Assembly: GCF_932526225.1 (NCBI RefSeq)
Contig: NC_064038.1
Location: 18,339,075-18,403,074 of the forward strand
Length of the DNA: 64,000 nt
Reading direction: 5' to 3'
From: Nematostella vectensis
Lineage: Eukaryota; Cnidaria; Anthozoa; Actiniaria; Edwardsiidae
Numbering within the stretch: the stretch's first letter is position 1; each line of letters starts with the position of its first letter. The notes under the pieces were generated by a model. That model searched no databases and was not told where the DNA came from. It saw only the letters and a list, made by a program, of their open reading frames with translations. A program made the translations under genes and the position numbers. Below are positions 8,295 through 20,973 of this stretch, one piece after another.

Positions 8295-8325
<31 letters not shown>

Positions 8326-8480
8326 AGTAGGGCGCGGTAAGTACTTGGATGGGTGACCGCTTCGGAATACCGTGTGCTGTAGGCATTTCCTTTTTGTTAC
8401 CAAAGTACTCACAGGACTGTTATATAAAATCTATTTCTTACACAGTTCTGTCGTCTACGGCCATACCACTGAGAAAGCAC

Positions 8481-8511
<31 letters not shown>

Positions 8512-9038
8512 AGTAGGGCGCGGTAAGTACTTGGATGGGTGACCGCTTCGGAATACCGTGTGCTGTAGGCATTTCCTTTTTGTCATCGAAGTACTCACAG
8601 GACTGTTATATAATAGATAGATCTTACACAGTTCTATCGTCTACGGCCATACCACTTAGAAAGCACCGGTTCTTGTCCGATCACCGAAGTTAAGCTCAGT
8701 AGGGCGCGGTAAGTACTTGGATGGGTGACCGCTTCGGAATACCGTGTGCTGTAGGCATTTCCTTTTTGTTACCAAAGTACTCACAGGACTGTTATATAAA
8801 ATCTATTTCTTACACAGTTCTGTCGTCTACGGCCATACCACTGAGAAAGCACCGGTTCTCGTCCGATCACCGTAGTTAAGCTCAGTAGGGCACGGTTAGT
8901 ACTTGGATGTGTGACCGCCTGGGAATACCGTGTGCTGTAGGCATTTCCTTTTTGTTATCGAGGTACTCACAGGACTGTTATATAATAGATAGATCTTAAA
9001 CAGTTCTGTCGTCTACGACCATACCACTGAGAAAGCAC

Positions 9039-9069
<31 letters not shown>

Positions 9070-9224
9070 AGTAGGGCGCGGTTAGTACTTGGATGGGTGA
9101 CCGCCTGGGAATACCGTGTGCTGTAGGCATTTCCTTTTTGTCATCGAAGTACTCACAGGACTGTTATATAATAGATAGATCTTACACAGTTCTATCGTCT
9201 ACGGCCATACCACTTAGAAAGCAC

Positions 9225-9255
<31 letters not shown>

Positions 9256-9596
9256 AGTAGGGCGCGGTAAGTACTTGGATGGGTGACCGCTTCGGAATAC
9301 CGTGTGCTGTAGGCATTTCCTTTTTGTTATCGAGGTACTGACAGGACTGTTATATAATAGATAGATGTTACACAGTTCTATCGTTTACGGCCATACCACT
9401 GAGAAAGCACCAGTTCTCGTCCGATCACAGAACTTAAAGTCAGTATGGCACGGTTAGTACTTGGATGGGTGACCGCCTGGGAATACCGTGTGCTGTAGGC
9501 ATTTCCTTTTTGTCATCGAAGTACTCACAGGACTGTTATATAATATATATTTCTTACACAGTTCTGTCGTCTACGGCCATACCACTTAGAAAGCAC

Positions 9597-9627
<31 letters not shown>

Positions 9628-9968
9628 AGTAGGGCGCGGTAAGTACTTGGATGGGTGACCGCTTCGGAATACCGTGTGCTGTAGGCATTTCCTTTTTGTT
9701 ACCAAAGTACTCACAGGACTGTTATATAAAATCTATTTCTTACACAGTTCTGTCGTCTACGGCCATACCACTGAGAAAGCACCGGTTCTCGTCCGATCAC
9801 CGTAGTTAAGCTCAGTAGGGCACGGTTAGTACTTGGATGGGTGACCGCCTGGGAATACCGTGTGCTGTAGGCATTTCCTTTTTGTTATCGAGGTACTCAC
9901 AGGACTGTTATATAATAGATAGATCTTAAACAGTTCTGTCGTCTACGACCATACCACTGAGAAAGCAC

Positions 9969-9999
<31 letters not shown>

Positions 10000-10154
10000 A
10001 GTAGGGCGCGGTTAGTACTTGGATGGGTGACCGCCTGGGAATACCGTGTGCTGTAGGCATTTCCTTTTTGTCATCGAAGTACTCACAGGACTGTTATATA
10101 ATAGATAGATCTTACACAGTTCTATCGTCTACGGCCATACCACTTAGAAAGCAC

Positions 10155-10185
<31 letters not shown>

Positions 10186-10526
10186 AGTAGGGCGCGGTAA
10201 GTACTTGGATGGGTGACCGCTTCGGAATACCGTGTGCTGTAGGCATTTCCTTTTTGTTACCAAAGTACTCACAGGACTGTTATATAAAATCTATTTCTTA
10301 CACAGTTCTGTCGTCTACGGCCATACCACTGAGAAAGCACCGGTTCTCGTCCGATCACCGTAGTTAAGCTCAGTAGGGCACGGTTAGTACTTGGATGTGT
10401 GACCGCCTGGGAATACCGTGTGCTGTAGGCATTTCCTTTTTGTTATCGAGGTACTCACAGGACTGTTATATAATAGATAGATCTTAAACAGTTCTGTCGT
10501 CTACGACCATACCACTGAGAAAGCAC

Positions 10527-10557
<31 letters not shown>

Positions 10558-10622
10558 AGTAGGGCGCGGTTAGTACTTGGATGGGTGACCGCCTGGGAAT
10601 ACCGTGTGCTGTAGGCATTTCC

Positions 10623-10627
10623 TTTGC
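10623..10627 (+). terminator. Broken T-run (TTTGC) after gene 10499
   Basis: The usual T5 at gene start +124 reads TTTGC, leaving only three T. Termination should be weak, and the next four-T run lies one unit downstream. The change is also at 39081-39085 in the duplicated segment, so it predates that duplication. Confidence 0.7.
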
Positions 10628-10712
10628 GTCATCGAAGTACTCACAGGACTGTTATATAATAGATAGATCTTACACAGTTCTATCGTCTACGGCCATACCA
10701 CTTAGAAAGCAC

Positions 10713-10743
<31 letters not shown>

Positions 10744-10898
10744 ATTAGGGCGCGGTAAGTACTTGGATGGGTGACCGCTTGGGAATACCGTGTGCTGTAG
10801 GCATTTCCTTTTTGTTATCGAGGTACTGACAGGACTGTTATATAATAGATAGATGTTACACAGTTCTATCGTTTACGGCCATACCACTGAGAAAGCAC

Positions 10899-10929
<31 letters not shown>

Positions 10930-11084
10930 AGTAGGGCGCGGTTAGTACTCGGATGGGTGACCGCCTGGGAATACCGTGTGCTGTAGGCATTTTCTTTTTG
11001 TCATCGAAGTACTCACAGGACTGTTATATAATATATATTTCTTACACAGTTCTGTCTTCTACGGCCATACCACTGAGAAAGCAC

Positions 11085-11115
<31 letters not shown>

Positions 11116-11174
11116 AGTAGGGCGCGGTTAGTACTTGGATGGGTGACCGCCTGGGAATACCGTGTGCTGTAGGC

Positions 11175-11270
11175 ATTTCCTTTTTGTCATCGAAGTACTC
11201 ACAGGACTGTTATATAATAGATAGATCTTACACAGTTCTATCGTCTACGGCCATACCACTTAGAAAGCAC

Positions 11271-11301
<31 letters not shown>

Positions 11302-11642
11302 AGTAGGGCGCGGTAAGTACTTGGATGGGTGACCGCTTCGGAATACCGTGTGCTGTAGACATTTCCTTTTTGTTACCAAAGTACTCACAGGACTGTTATA
11401 TAAAATCTATTTCTTACACAGTTCTGTCGTCTACGGCCATACCACTGAGAAAGCACCGGTTCTCGTCCGATCACCGTAGTTAAGCTCAGTAGGGCACGGT
11501 TAGTACTTGGATGGGTGACCGCCTGGGAATACCGTGTGCTGTAGGCATTTCCTTTTTGTTATCGAGGTACTCACAGGACTGTTATATAATAGATAGATCT
11601 TAAACAGTTCTGTCGTCTACGACCATACCACTAAGAAAGCAC

Positions 11643-11673
<31 letters not shown>

Positions 11674-11732
11674 AGTAGGGCGCGGTTAGTACTTGGATGG
11701 GTGACCGCCTGGGAATACCGTGTGCTGTAGGC
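11175..11732 (+). repeat. Three-unit (558-bp) segment absent from the second long copy
   Basis: Units with genes at 11243, 11429 and 11615 (class 1, 2, 3) are present here but have no partner in 28459-45654. The offset between the copies changes from 28458 to 27900 across this point, exactly three units. Because class 1 units flank it, the exact edges are ambiguous within one unit. Confidence 0.85.
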
Positions 11733-11828
11733 ATTTCCTTTTTGTCATCGAAGTACTCACAGGACTGTTATATAATAGATAGATCTTACACAGTTCTATC
11801 GTCTACGGCCATACCACTTAGAAAGCAC

Positions 11829-11859
<31 letters not shown>

Positions 11860-12200
11860 AGTAGGGCGCGGTAAGTACTTGGATGGGTGACCGCTTCGGA
11901 ATACCGTGTGCTGTAGTCGTTTCCTTTTTGTTACCAAAGTACTCACAGGACTGTTATATAAAATATATTTCTTACACAGTTCTGTCGTCTACGGCCATAC
12001 CACTGAGAAAGCACCGGTTCTCGTCCGATCACCGTAGTAAAGCTCAGTAGGGCACGGTTAGTACTTGGATGTGTGACCGCCTGGGAATACCGTGTGCTGT
12101 AGGCATTTCCTTTTTGTTATCGAGGTACTCACAGGACTGTTATATAATAGATAGATCTTAAACAGTTCTGTCGTCTACGACCATACCACTGAGAAAGCAC

Positions 12201-12231
<31 letters not shown>

Positions 12232-12386
12232 AGTAGGGCGCGGTTAGTACTTGGATGGGTGACCGCCTGGGAATACCGTGTGCTGTAGGCATTTCCTTTT
12301 TGTCATCGAAGTACTCACAGGACTGTTATATAATAGATAGATCTTACACAGTTCTATCGTCTACGGCCATACCACTTAGAAAGCAC

Positions 12387-12417
<31 letters not shown>

Positions 12418-12572
12418 ATTAGGGCGCGGTAAGTACTTGGATGGGTGACCGCCTGGGAATACTGTGTGCTGTAGGCATTTCCTTTTTGTTATCGAAGTAC
12501 TCACAGGACTGTTATATAATAGATAGATCTTAAACAGTTCTATCGTCTACGGCCATACCACTGAGAAAGCAC

Positions 12573-12603
<31 letters not shown>

Positions 12604-12758
12604 AGTAGGGCGCGGTTAGTACTTGGATGGGTGACCGCCTGGGAATACCGTGTGCTGTAGGCATTTACTTTTTGTTTTCGAAGTACTAACAGGACTGTTA
12701 TATAATAGATAGATCTTACACAGTTCTATCGTCTACAGCCATACCACTGAGAAAGCAC

Positions 12759-12789
<31 letters not shown>

Positions 12790-12944
12790 AGTAGGGCGCG
12801 GTTAGTACTTGGATGGGTGACCGCCTGGGAAAACCGTGTGCTGTAGGCATTTCCTTTTTGTCATCGAAGTACTCACAGGACTGTTATATAATATATATTT
12901 CTTACACAGTTCTGTCGTCTACGGCCATACCACTTAGAAAGCAC

Positions 12945-12975
<31 letters not shown>

Positions 12976-13316
12976 AGTAGGGCGCGGTAAGTACTTGGAT
13001 GGGTGACCGCTTCGGAATACCGTGTGCATTAGGCATTTCCTTTTTGTTACCAAAGTACTCACAGGACTGTTATATAAAATCTATTTCTTACACAGTTCTG
13101 TCGTCTACGGCCATACCACTGAGAAAGCACCGGTTCTCGTCCGATCACCGTAGTTAAGCTCAGTAGGGCACGGTTAGTACTTGGATGGGTGACCGCCTGG
13201 GAATACCGTGTGCTGTAGGCATTTCCTTTTTGTTATCGAGGTACTCACAGGACTGTTATATAATAGATAGATCTTAAACAGTTCTGTCGTCTACGACCAT
13301 ACCACTGAGAAAGCAC

Positions 13317-13347
<31 letters not shown>

Positions 13348-13502
13348 AGTAGGGCGCGGTTAGTACTTGGATGGGTGACCGCCTGGGAATACCGTGTGCT
13401 GTAGGCATTTCCTTTTTGTCATCGAAGTACTCACAGGACTGTTATATAATAGATAGATCTTACACAGTTCTATCGTCTACGGCCATACCACTTAGAAAGC
13501 AC

Positions 13503-13533
<31 letters not shown>

Positions 13534-13874
13534 AGTAGGGCGCGGTAAGTACTTGGATGGGTGACCGCTTCGGAATACCGTGTGCTGTAGGCATTTCCTT
13601 TTTGTTACCAAAGTACTCACAGGACTGTTATATAAAATCTATTTCTTACACAGTTCTGTCGTCTACGGCCATACCACTGAGAAAGCACCGGTTCTCGTCC
13701 GATCACCGTAGTAAAGCTCAGTAGGGCACGGTTAGTACTTGGATGTGTGACCGCCTGGGAATACCGTGTGCTGTAGGCATTTCCTTTTTGTTATCGAGGT
13801 ACTCACAGGACTGTTATATAATAGATAGATCTTAAACAGTTCTGTCGTCTACGACCATACCACTGAGAAAGCAC

Positions 13875-13905
<31 letters not shown>

Positions 13906-14060
13906 AGTAGGGCGCGGTTAGTACTTGGATGGGTGACCGCCTGGGAATACCGTGTGCTGTAGGCATTTCCTTTTTGTCATCGAAGTACTCACAGGACTGT
14001 TATATAATAGATAGATCTTACACAGTTCTATCGTCTACGGCCATACCACTTAGAAAGCAC

Positions 14061-14091
<31 letters not shown>

Positions 14092-14432
14092 ATTATGGCG
14101 CGGTAAGTACTTGGATGGGTGACCGCTTCGGAATACCGTGTGCTGTAGGCATTTCCTTTTTGTTATCGAGGTACTGACAGGACTGTTATATAATAGATAG
14201 ATGTTACACAGTTCTATCGTTTACGGCCATACCACTGAGAAAGCACCAGTTCTCGTCCGATCACAGAACTTAAAGTCAGTATGGCACGGTTAGTACTTGG
14301 ATGGGTGACCGCCTGGGAATACTGTGTGCTGTAGGCATTTCCTTTTTGTTATCGAGGTACTCACAGGACTGTTATATAATAGATAGATCTTAAACAGTTC
14401 TATCGTCTACGGCCATACCACTGAGAAAGCAC

Positions 14433-14463
<31 letters not shown>

Positions 14464-14618
14464 AGTAGGGCGCGGTTAGTACTTGGATGGGTGACCGCCT
14501 GGGAATACCGTGTGCTGTAGGCATTTACTTTTTGTCATCGAAGTACTCACAGGACTGTTATATAATAGATAGATCTTACACAGTTCTATCGTCTACCTCC
14601 ATACCACTTAGAAAGCAC

Positions 14619-14649
<31 letters not shown>

Positions 14650-15176
14650 ATTAGGGCGCGGTAAGTACTTGGATGGGTGACCGCTTCGGAATACCGTGTG
14701 CTGTAGGCATTTCCTTTTTGTTATCGAGGTACTGACAGGACTGTTATATAATAGATAGATGTTACACAGTTCTATCGTTTACGGCCATACCACTGAGAAA
14801 GCACCAGTTCTCGTCCGATCACAGAACTTAAAGTCAGTATGGCACGGTTAGTACTTGGACGGGTGACCGCCTGGGAATACCGTGTGCTGTAGGCATTTCC
14901 TTTTTGTCATCGAAGTACTCACAGGACTGTTATATAATAGATAGATCTTAAACAGTTCTATCGTCTACGGCCATACCACTGAGAAAGCACCGGTTCTCGT
15001 CCGATCACCGAAGATAAGCTCAGTAGGGCGTGGTTAGTACTTGGATGGGTGACCGCCTGGGAATACTGTGTGCTGTAGGCATTTCCTTTTTGTTATCGAG
15101 GTACTCACAGGACTGTTATATAATAGATAGATCTTAAACAGTTCTATCGTCTACGGCCATACCACTGAGAAAGCAC

Positions 15177-15207
<31 letters not shown>

Positions 15208-15362
15208 AGTAGGGCGCGGTTAGTACTTGGATGGGTGACCGCCTGGGAATACCGTGTGCTGTAGGCATTTACTTTTTGTTTTCGAAGTACTAACAGGACT
15301 GTTATATAATAGATAGATCTTACACAGTTCTATCGTCTACGGCCATACCACTGAGAAAGCAC

Positions 15363-15393
<31 letters not shown>

Positions 15394-15548
15394 AGTAGGG
15401 CGCGGTTAGTACTTGGATGGGTGACCGCCTGGGAATACCGTGTGCTGTAGGCATTTCCTTTTTGTCATCGAAGTACTCACAGGACTGTTATATAATATAT
15501 ATTTCTTACACAGTTCTGTCGTCTACGGCCATACCACTTAGAAAGCAC

Positions 15549-15579
<31 letters not shown>

Positions 15580-15920
15580 AGTAGGGCGCGGTAAGTACTT
15601 GGATGGGTGACCGCTTCGGAATACCGTGTGCTGTAGGCATTTCCTTTTTGTTACCAAAGTACTCACAGGACTGTTATATAAAATCTTTTTCTTACACAGT
15701 TCTGTCGTCTACGGCCATACCACTGAGAAAGCACCGGTTCTCGTCCGATCACCGTAGTTAAGCTCAGTAGGGCACGGTTAGTACTTGGATGGGTGACCGC
15801 CTGGGAATACCGTGTGCTGTAGGCATTTCCTTTTTGTTATCGAGGTACTCACAGGACTGTTATATAATAGATAGATCTTAAACAGTTCTGTCGTCTACGA
15901 CCATACCACTGAGAAAGCAC

Positions 15921-15951
<31 letters not shown>

Positions 15952-16478
15952 AGTAGGGCGCGGTTAGTACTTGGATGGGTGACCGCCTGGGAATACCGTG
16001 TGCTGTAGGCATTTCCTTTTTGTCATCGAAGTACTCACAGGACTGTTAGATAATAGATATATCTTACACAGTTCTATCGTCTACGGCTATACCACTTAGA
16101 AAGCACTGGTTCTCGTCCGATCACCGAAGTTAAGCTCAGTAGGGCGCGGTAAGTACTTGGATGGGTGACCGCTTCGGAATACCGTGTGCTGTTGGCATTT
16201 CCTTTTTGTTATCGAGGTACTGACAGGACTGTTATATAATAGATAGATGTTACACAGTTCTATCGTTTACGGCCATATTACTGAGAAAGCACCAGTTCTC
16301 GTCCGATCACAGAATTTAAAGTCAGTAGGGCACGGTTAGTACTTGGACGGGTGACCGCCTGGGAATACCGTGTGCTGTAGGCATTTCCTTTTTGTTATCG
16401 AGGTACTCACAGGACTGTTATATAATAGATAGATCTTAAACAGTTCTATCGTCTACGGCCATACCACTGAGAAAGCAC

Positions 16479-16509
<31 letters not shown>

Positions 16510-16850
16510 AGTAGGGCGCGGTTAGTACTTGGATGGGTAACAGCCTGGGAATACCGTGTTCTGTAGGCATTTACTTTTTGTTTTCGAAGTACTAACAGGA
16601 CTGTTATATAATAGATAGATCTTACAAAGTTCTATCGTCTACGGCCATACCACTGAAAAAGCACCGGTTCTCGTCCGATCACCGTAGTTAAGCTCAGTAG
16701 GGCGCGGTTAGTACTTGGATGGGTGACCGACTGGGAATACCGTGTGCTGTAGGCATTTCCTTTTTGTCATCGAAGTACTCACAGGACTGTTATATAATAT
16801 ATATTTCTTACACAGTTCTGTCGTCTACGGCCATACCACTGAGAAAGCAC

Positions 16851-16881
<31 letters not shown>

Positions 16882-17194
16882 AGTAGGGCGCGGTAAGTAC
16901 TTGGATGGGTGACCGCTTCGGAATACCGTGTGCTGTTGGCATTTCCTTTTTGTTATCGAGGTACTGACAGGACTGTTATATAATAGATAGATGTAACACA
17001 GTTCTATCGTTTACGGCCATATTACTTAGAAAGCACCAGTTCTCGTCCGATCACAAAACTTAAAGTCAGTAGGGCACGGTAAGTACTTGGACGGGTGACC
17101 GCCTGGGAATACCGTGTGCTGTAGGCATTTCCTTTTTGTTATCGAGGTACTCACAGGACTGTTATATAATAGATAGATCTTAAACAGTTCTATC

Positions 17195-17222
17195 GTCTAC
17201 GGCCATACCACTGAGAAAGCAC

Positions 17223-17253
<31 letters not shown>

Positions 17254-17313
17254 AGTAGGGCGCGGTTAGTACTTGGATGGGTGACCGCCTGGGAATACCG
17301 TGTGCTGTAGGCA
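17195..17313 (+). rRNA. 5S rRNA gene, class 3p
   Basis: The spacer is class 3 (TTATCGAGG, CTTAAAC) but ends TATC, and the gene is canonical, including CTACGGCC. In many 3p copies the gene reads GACAGCC (C92A) in helix IV, for example at 5291, 6593, 16451 and 46583. 3p directly follows class 4 in most places, so it and class 7 seem to be alternative second members of the same tetramer. Confidence 0.88.
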
Positions 17314-17408
17314 TTTCCTTTTTGTTATCGAGGTACTCACAGGACTGTTATATAATAGATAGATCTTAAACAGTTCTGTCGTCTACGACCATACCACTGA
17401 GAAAGCAC

Positions 17409-17439
<31 letters not shown>

Positions 17440-17594
17440 AGTAGGGCGCGGTTAGTACTTGGATGGGTGACCGCCTGGGAATACCGTGTGCTGTAGGCAT
17501 TTCCTTTTTGTCATCGAAGTACTCACAGGACTGTTATATAATAGATAGATCTTACACAGTTCTATCGTCTACCTCCATACCACTTAGAAAGCAC

Positions 17595-17625
<31 letters not shown>

Positions 17626-17752
17626 ATGAGGGCGCGGTAAGTACTTGGATGGGTGACCGCTTCGGAATACCGTGTGGTGTTGGCATTTCCTTTTTGTTAT
17701 CGAGGTACTGACAGTGCTGTTATATAATAGATAGATGTTACACAGTTCTATC

Positions 17753-17780
17753 GTCTACGGCCATACCACTTAGAAAGCAC

Positions 17781-17811
<31 letters not shown>

Positions 17812-17871
17812 AGTAGGGCGCGGTAAGTACTTGGATGGGTGACCGCTTCGGAATACCGTGTGCTGTAGGCA
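17753..17871 (+). rRNA. 5S rRNA gene, hybrid 4/1 at a duplication edge
   Basis: The spacer is class 4 (CTGAC, CAGTGCTG, GATGTTACAC, TATC) but the gene is class 1 (GTCTACGG, CTTAG, GGTAAG, GCTTCGG). The same spacer at 45585-45652 leads into a class 4 gene, so this copy marks where the two long segments part company, at gene base 3. The gene is as intact as other class 1 genes. Similar 4/1 hybrids are at 21659 and 22589. Confidence 0.87.
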
Positions 17872-18338
17872 TTTCCTTTTTGTTACCAAAGTACTCACAG
17901 GACTGTTATATAAAATCTATTTCTTACACAGTTCTGTCGTCTACGGCCATACCACTGAGAAAGCACCGGTTCTCGTCCGATCACCGAAGTTAACCTCATT
18001 AGGGCACGGTTAGTACTTGGATGGGTGACCGCCTGAGAATACCGTGTGCTGTAGGCATTTTCTTTTTGTTATCGTGGTACTCACAGGACCGTTATATAAT
18101 AGATAGATCTTACACAGTTCTATCGTCTACGGCCATACCACTGAGAAAGCACCAGTTCTCGTCTGATCACCGAAGTTAAGCTCAGTAGGGCGCGGTTAGT
18201 ACTTGGATGGGTGACCGCCTGGGAATACCGTGTGCTGTAGGCATTTCCTTTTTGTCATCGAAGTACTCACAGGACTGTTATATAATATATATTTCTTACA
18301 CAGTTCTGTCGTCTACGGCCATACCACTGAGAAAGCAC

Positions 18339-18369
<31 letters not shown>

Positions 18370-18524
18370 AGTAGGGCGCGGTTAGTACTTGGATGGGTGA
18401 CCGCCTGGGAATACCGTGTGCTGTAGGCATTTCCTTTTTGTCATCGAAGTACTCACAGGACTGTTATATAATAGATAGATCTCACACAGTTCTATCGTCT
18501 ACGGCCATACCACTTAGAAAGCAC

Positions 18525-18555
<31 letters not shown>

Positions 18556-19082
18556 AGTAGGGCGCGGTAAGTACTTGGATGGGTGACCGCTTCGGAATAC
18601 CGTGTGCTGTAGACATTTCCTTTTTGTTACCAAAGTACTCACAGGACTGTTATATAAAATCTATTTCTTACACAGTTCTGTCGTCTACGGCCATACCACT
18701 GAGAAAGCACCGGTTCTCGTCCGATCACCGTAGTTAAGCTCAGTAGGGCACGGTTAGTAGTTGGATGGGTGACCGCCTGGGAATACCGTGTGCTGTAGGC
18801 ATTTCCTTTTTGTTATCGAGGTACTCACAGGACTGTTATATAATAGATAGGTCTTAAACAGTTCTGTCGTCTACGACCATACCACTGAGAAAGCACAGGT
18901 TCTCGTCCGATCACCGAAGTTAAGCTCAGTAGGGCGCGGTTAGTACTTGGATGGGTGACCGCCTGGGAATACCGTGTGCTGTAGGCATTTCCTTTTTGTC
19001 ATCGAAGTACTAACAGGACTGTTATATAATATATATTTCTTACACAGTTCTGTCGTCTACGGCCATAACACTGATAAAGCAC

Positions 19083-19113
<31 letters not shown>

Positions 19114-19268
19114 AGTAGGGCGCGGTTAGTACTTGGATGGGTGACCGCCTGGTAATACCGTGTGCTGTAGGCATTTCCTTTTTGTCATCGAAGTACTCAC
19201 AGGACTGTTATATAATAGATAGATCTTACACAGTTCTATCGTCTACGGCCATACCACTTAGAAAGCAC

Positions 19269-19299
<31 letters not shown>

Positions 19300-19640
19300 A
19301 GTAGGGCGCGGTAAGTACTTGGATGGGTGACCGCTTCGGAATACCGTGTGCTGTAGGCATTTCCTTTTTGTTACCAAAGTACTCACAGGACTGTTATATA
19401 AAATCTATTTCTTACACAGTTCTGTCGTCTACGGCCATACCACTGAGAAAGCACCAGTTCTCGTCTGATCACCGAAGTTAAGCTCAGTAGGGCGCGGTTA
19501 GTACTTGGATGGGTGACCGCCTGGGAATACCGTGTGCTGTAGGCATTTCCTTTTTGTCATCGAAGTACTCACAGGACTGTTATATAATATATATTTCTTA
19601 CACAGTTCTGTCGTCTACGGCCATACCACTGAGAAAGCAC

Positions 19641-19671
<31 letters not shown>

Positions 19672-19826
19672 AGTAGGGCGCGGTTAGTACTTTGATGGGT
19701 GACCGCCTGGGAATACCGTGTGCTGTAGGCATTTCCTTTTTGTCATCGAAGTACTCACAGGACTGTTATATAATAGATAGATCTCACACAGTTCTATCGT
19801 CTACGGCCATACCACTTAGAAAGCAC

Positions 19827-19857
<31 letters not shown>

Positions 19858-19922
19858 AGTAGGGCGCGGTTAGTACTTGGATGGGTGACCGCTTCGGAAT
19901 ACCGTGTGCTGTTGGCATTTCC

Positions 19923-19927
19923 TATTT
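19923..19927 (+). terminator. Broken T-run (TATTT) after gene 19799
   Basis: The T5 at gene start +124 reads TATTT, leaving three T. The matching position at 26619 in the related copy is an intact T5, so this is a local change. Confidence 0.65.
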
Positions 19928-20384
19928 GTTATCGAGGTACTGACAGTACTGTTATATAATAGATAGATGTTACACAGTTCTATCGTTTACGGCCATACCA
20001 CTGAGAGAACACCAGTTCTCGTCCGATCACAGAACTTAAAGTCAGTAGGGCACGGTTAGTACTTGGACGGGTGACCGCCTGGGAATACCGTGTGCTGTAG
20101 GCATTTCCTTTTTGTTATCGAGGTACTCACAGGACTGTTATATAATAGATAGATCTTAAACTCTTCTAACGTCTACGGCCATACCACTGAGAAAGCACCG
20201 GTTCTCGTCCGATCACCGTAGTTAAGCTCAGTAGGGCACGGTTAGTACTTGGATAGGTGACCGCCTGGGAATACCGTGTGCTGTAGGCATTTCATTTTTG
20301 TCATCGAAGTACTCACAGGACTGTTATAAAATATATATTTCTTACACAGTTCTGTCGTCTACGGCCATACCACTGAGAAAGCAC

Positions 20385-20415
<31 letters not shown>

Positions 20416-20570
20416 AGTAGGGCGCGGTTAGTACTTGGATGGGTGACCGCCTGGGAATACCGTGTGCTGTAGGCATTTCCTTTTTGTCATCGAAGTACTC
20501 ACAGGACTGTTATATAATAGATAGATCTTACACAGTTCTATCGTCTACGGCCATACCACTTAGAAAGCAC

Positions 20571-20601
<31 letters not shown>

Positions 20602-20942
20602 ATTAGGGCGCGGTAAGTACTTGGATGGGTGACCGTTTCGGAATACCGTGTGCTGTAGGCATTTCCTTTTTGTTATCGAGGTACTGACAGTACTGTTATA
20701 TAATAGATAGATGTTACACAGTTCTATCGTTTACGGCCATACCACTGAGAGAACACCAGTTCTCGTCCGATCACAGAACTTAAAGTCAGTAGGGCACGGT
20801 TAGTACTTGGACGGGTGACCGCCTGGGAATACCGTGTGCTGTAGGCATTTCCTTTTTGTCATCGAAGTACTCACAGGACTGTTATATAATAGATAGATGT
20901 TACACAGTTCTATCGTCTACGGCCATACCACTTAGAAAGCAC

Positions 20943-20973
<31 letters not shown>

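Larger units (their letters stand above)
7455..17684 (+). repeat. Array block II: units 40-94 (55 units)
   Basis: Order from gene 7523: 1c, 2, 3, 5, 1, 2/1, 1, 2, 3, 1; 4, 5/1, 2, 3, 1, 2, 3, 1, 4/5, 5; 1, 2, 3, 1, 2, 3, 1, 3p, 6, 5/1; 2, 3, 1, 2, 3, 1, 4, 3p, 1, 4; a class 1 spacer with CTTAAAC and a canonical gene (14963), 3p, 6, 5/1, 2, 3, 1, 4, 3p, 6; 5/1, 4, 3p, 3, 1. The first 25 units repeat block I with one unit fewer. The 10-unit order 3p, 6, 5/1, 2, 3, 1, 2, 3, 1, 4 at genes 12545-14219 is the repeat that dominates the far right of the window. Confidence 0.85.
1..17754 (+). repeat. Long duplication, copy 1 (at least 17.7 kb)
   Basis: This stretch is repeated at 28459-45654. Dozens of single-unit marks occur in both, for example TTTGCG (10623 and 39081), TGCATT (13026 and 40926), ACAGCC in genes 12731 and 40631, and CATGAG in genes 17567 and 45467. 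The first 10.6 kb align at an offset of 28458 and the rest at 27900. I noticed base differences at only four places. The first break in identity on the right is at 17755, the third base of a gene. The left end is outside the window. Confidence 0.93.
17753..20840 (+). repeat. Block-III duplication, copy 1 (about 17 units)
   Basis: Genes 17753 to 20729 match genes 24449 to 27425 unit for unit in class order at an offset of 6696 bp (36 units). Shared marks include TAACCTCATT (17991 and 24687), CACAGG in genes 18869 and 25565, TTTGATGGG in 19613 and 26309, GTTTCG in 20543 and 27239, and TTCATTTTTG before 20357 and 27053. Several private substitutions, such as TAGTAGTTGG in gene 18683, separate them, so this copy pair is older than the long duplication. 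Confidence 0.82.

Noticed and set aside
12660-12690. Double T-tract (ACTTTTTGTTTTCG) as a special regulatory element
   Set aside because: It is simply the class 6 spacer; a second T-run can act as a backup terminator, but nothing else marks it as regulatory.
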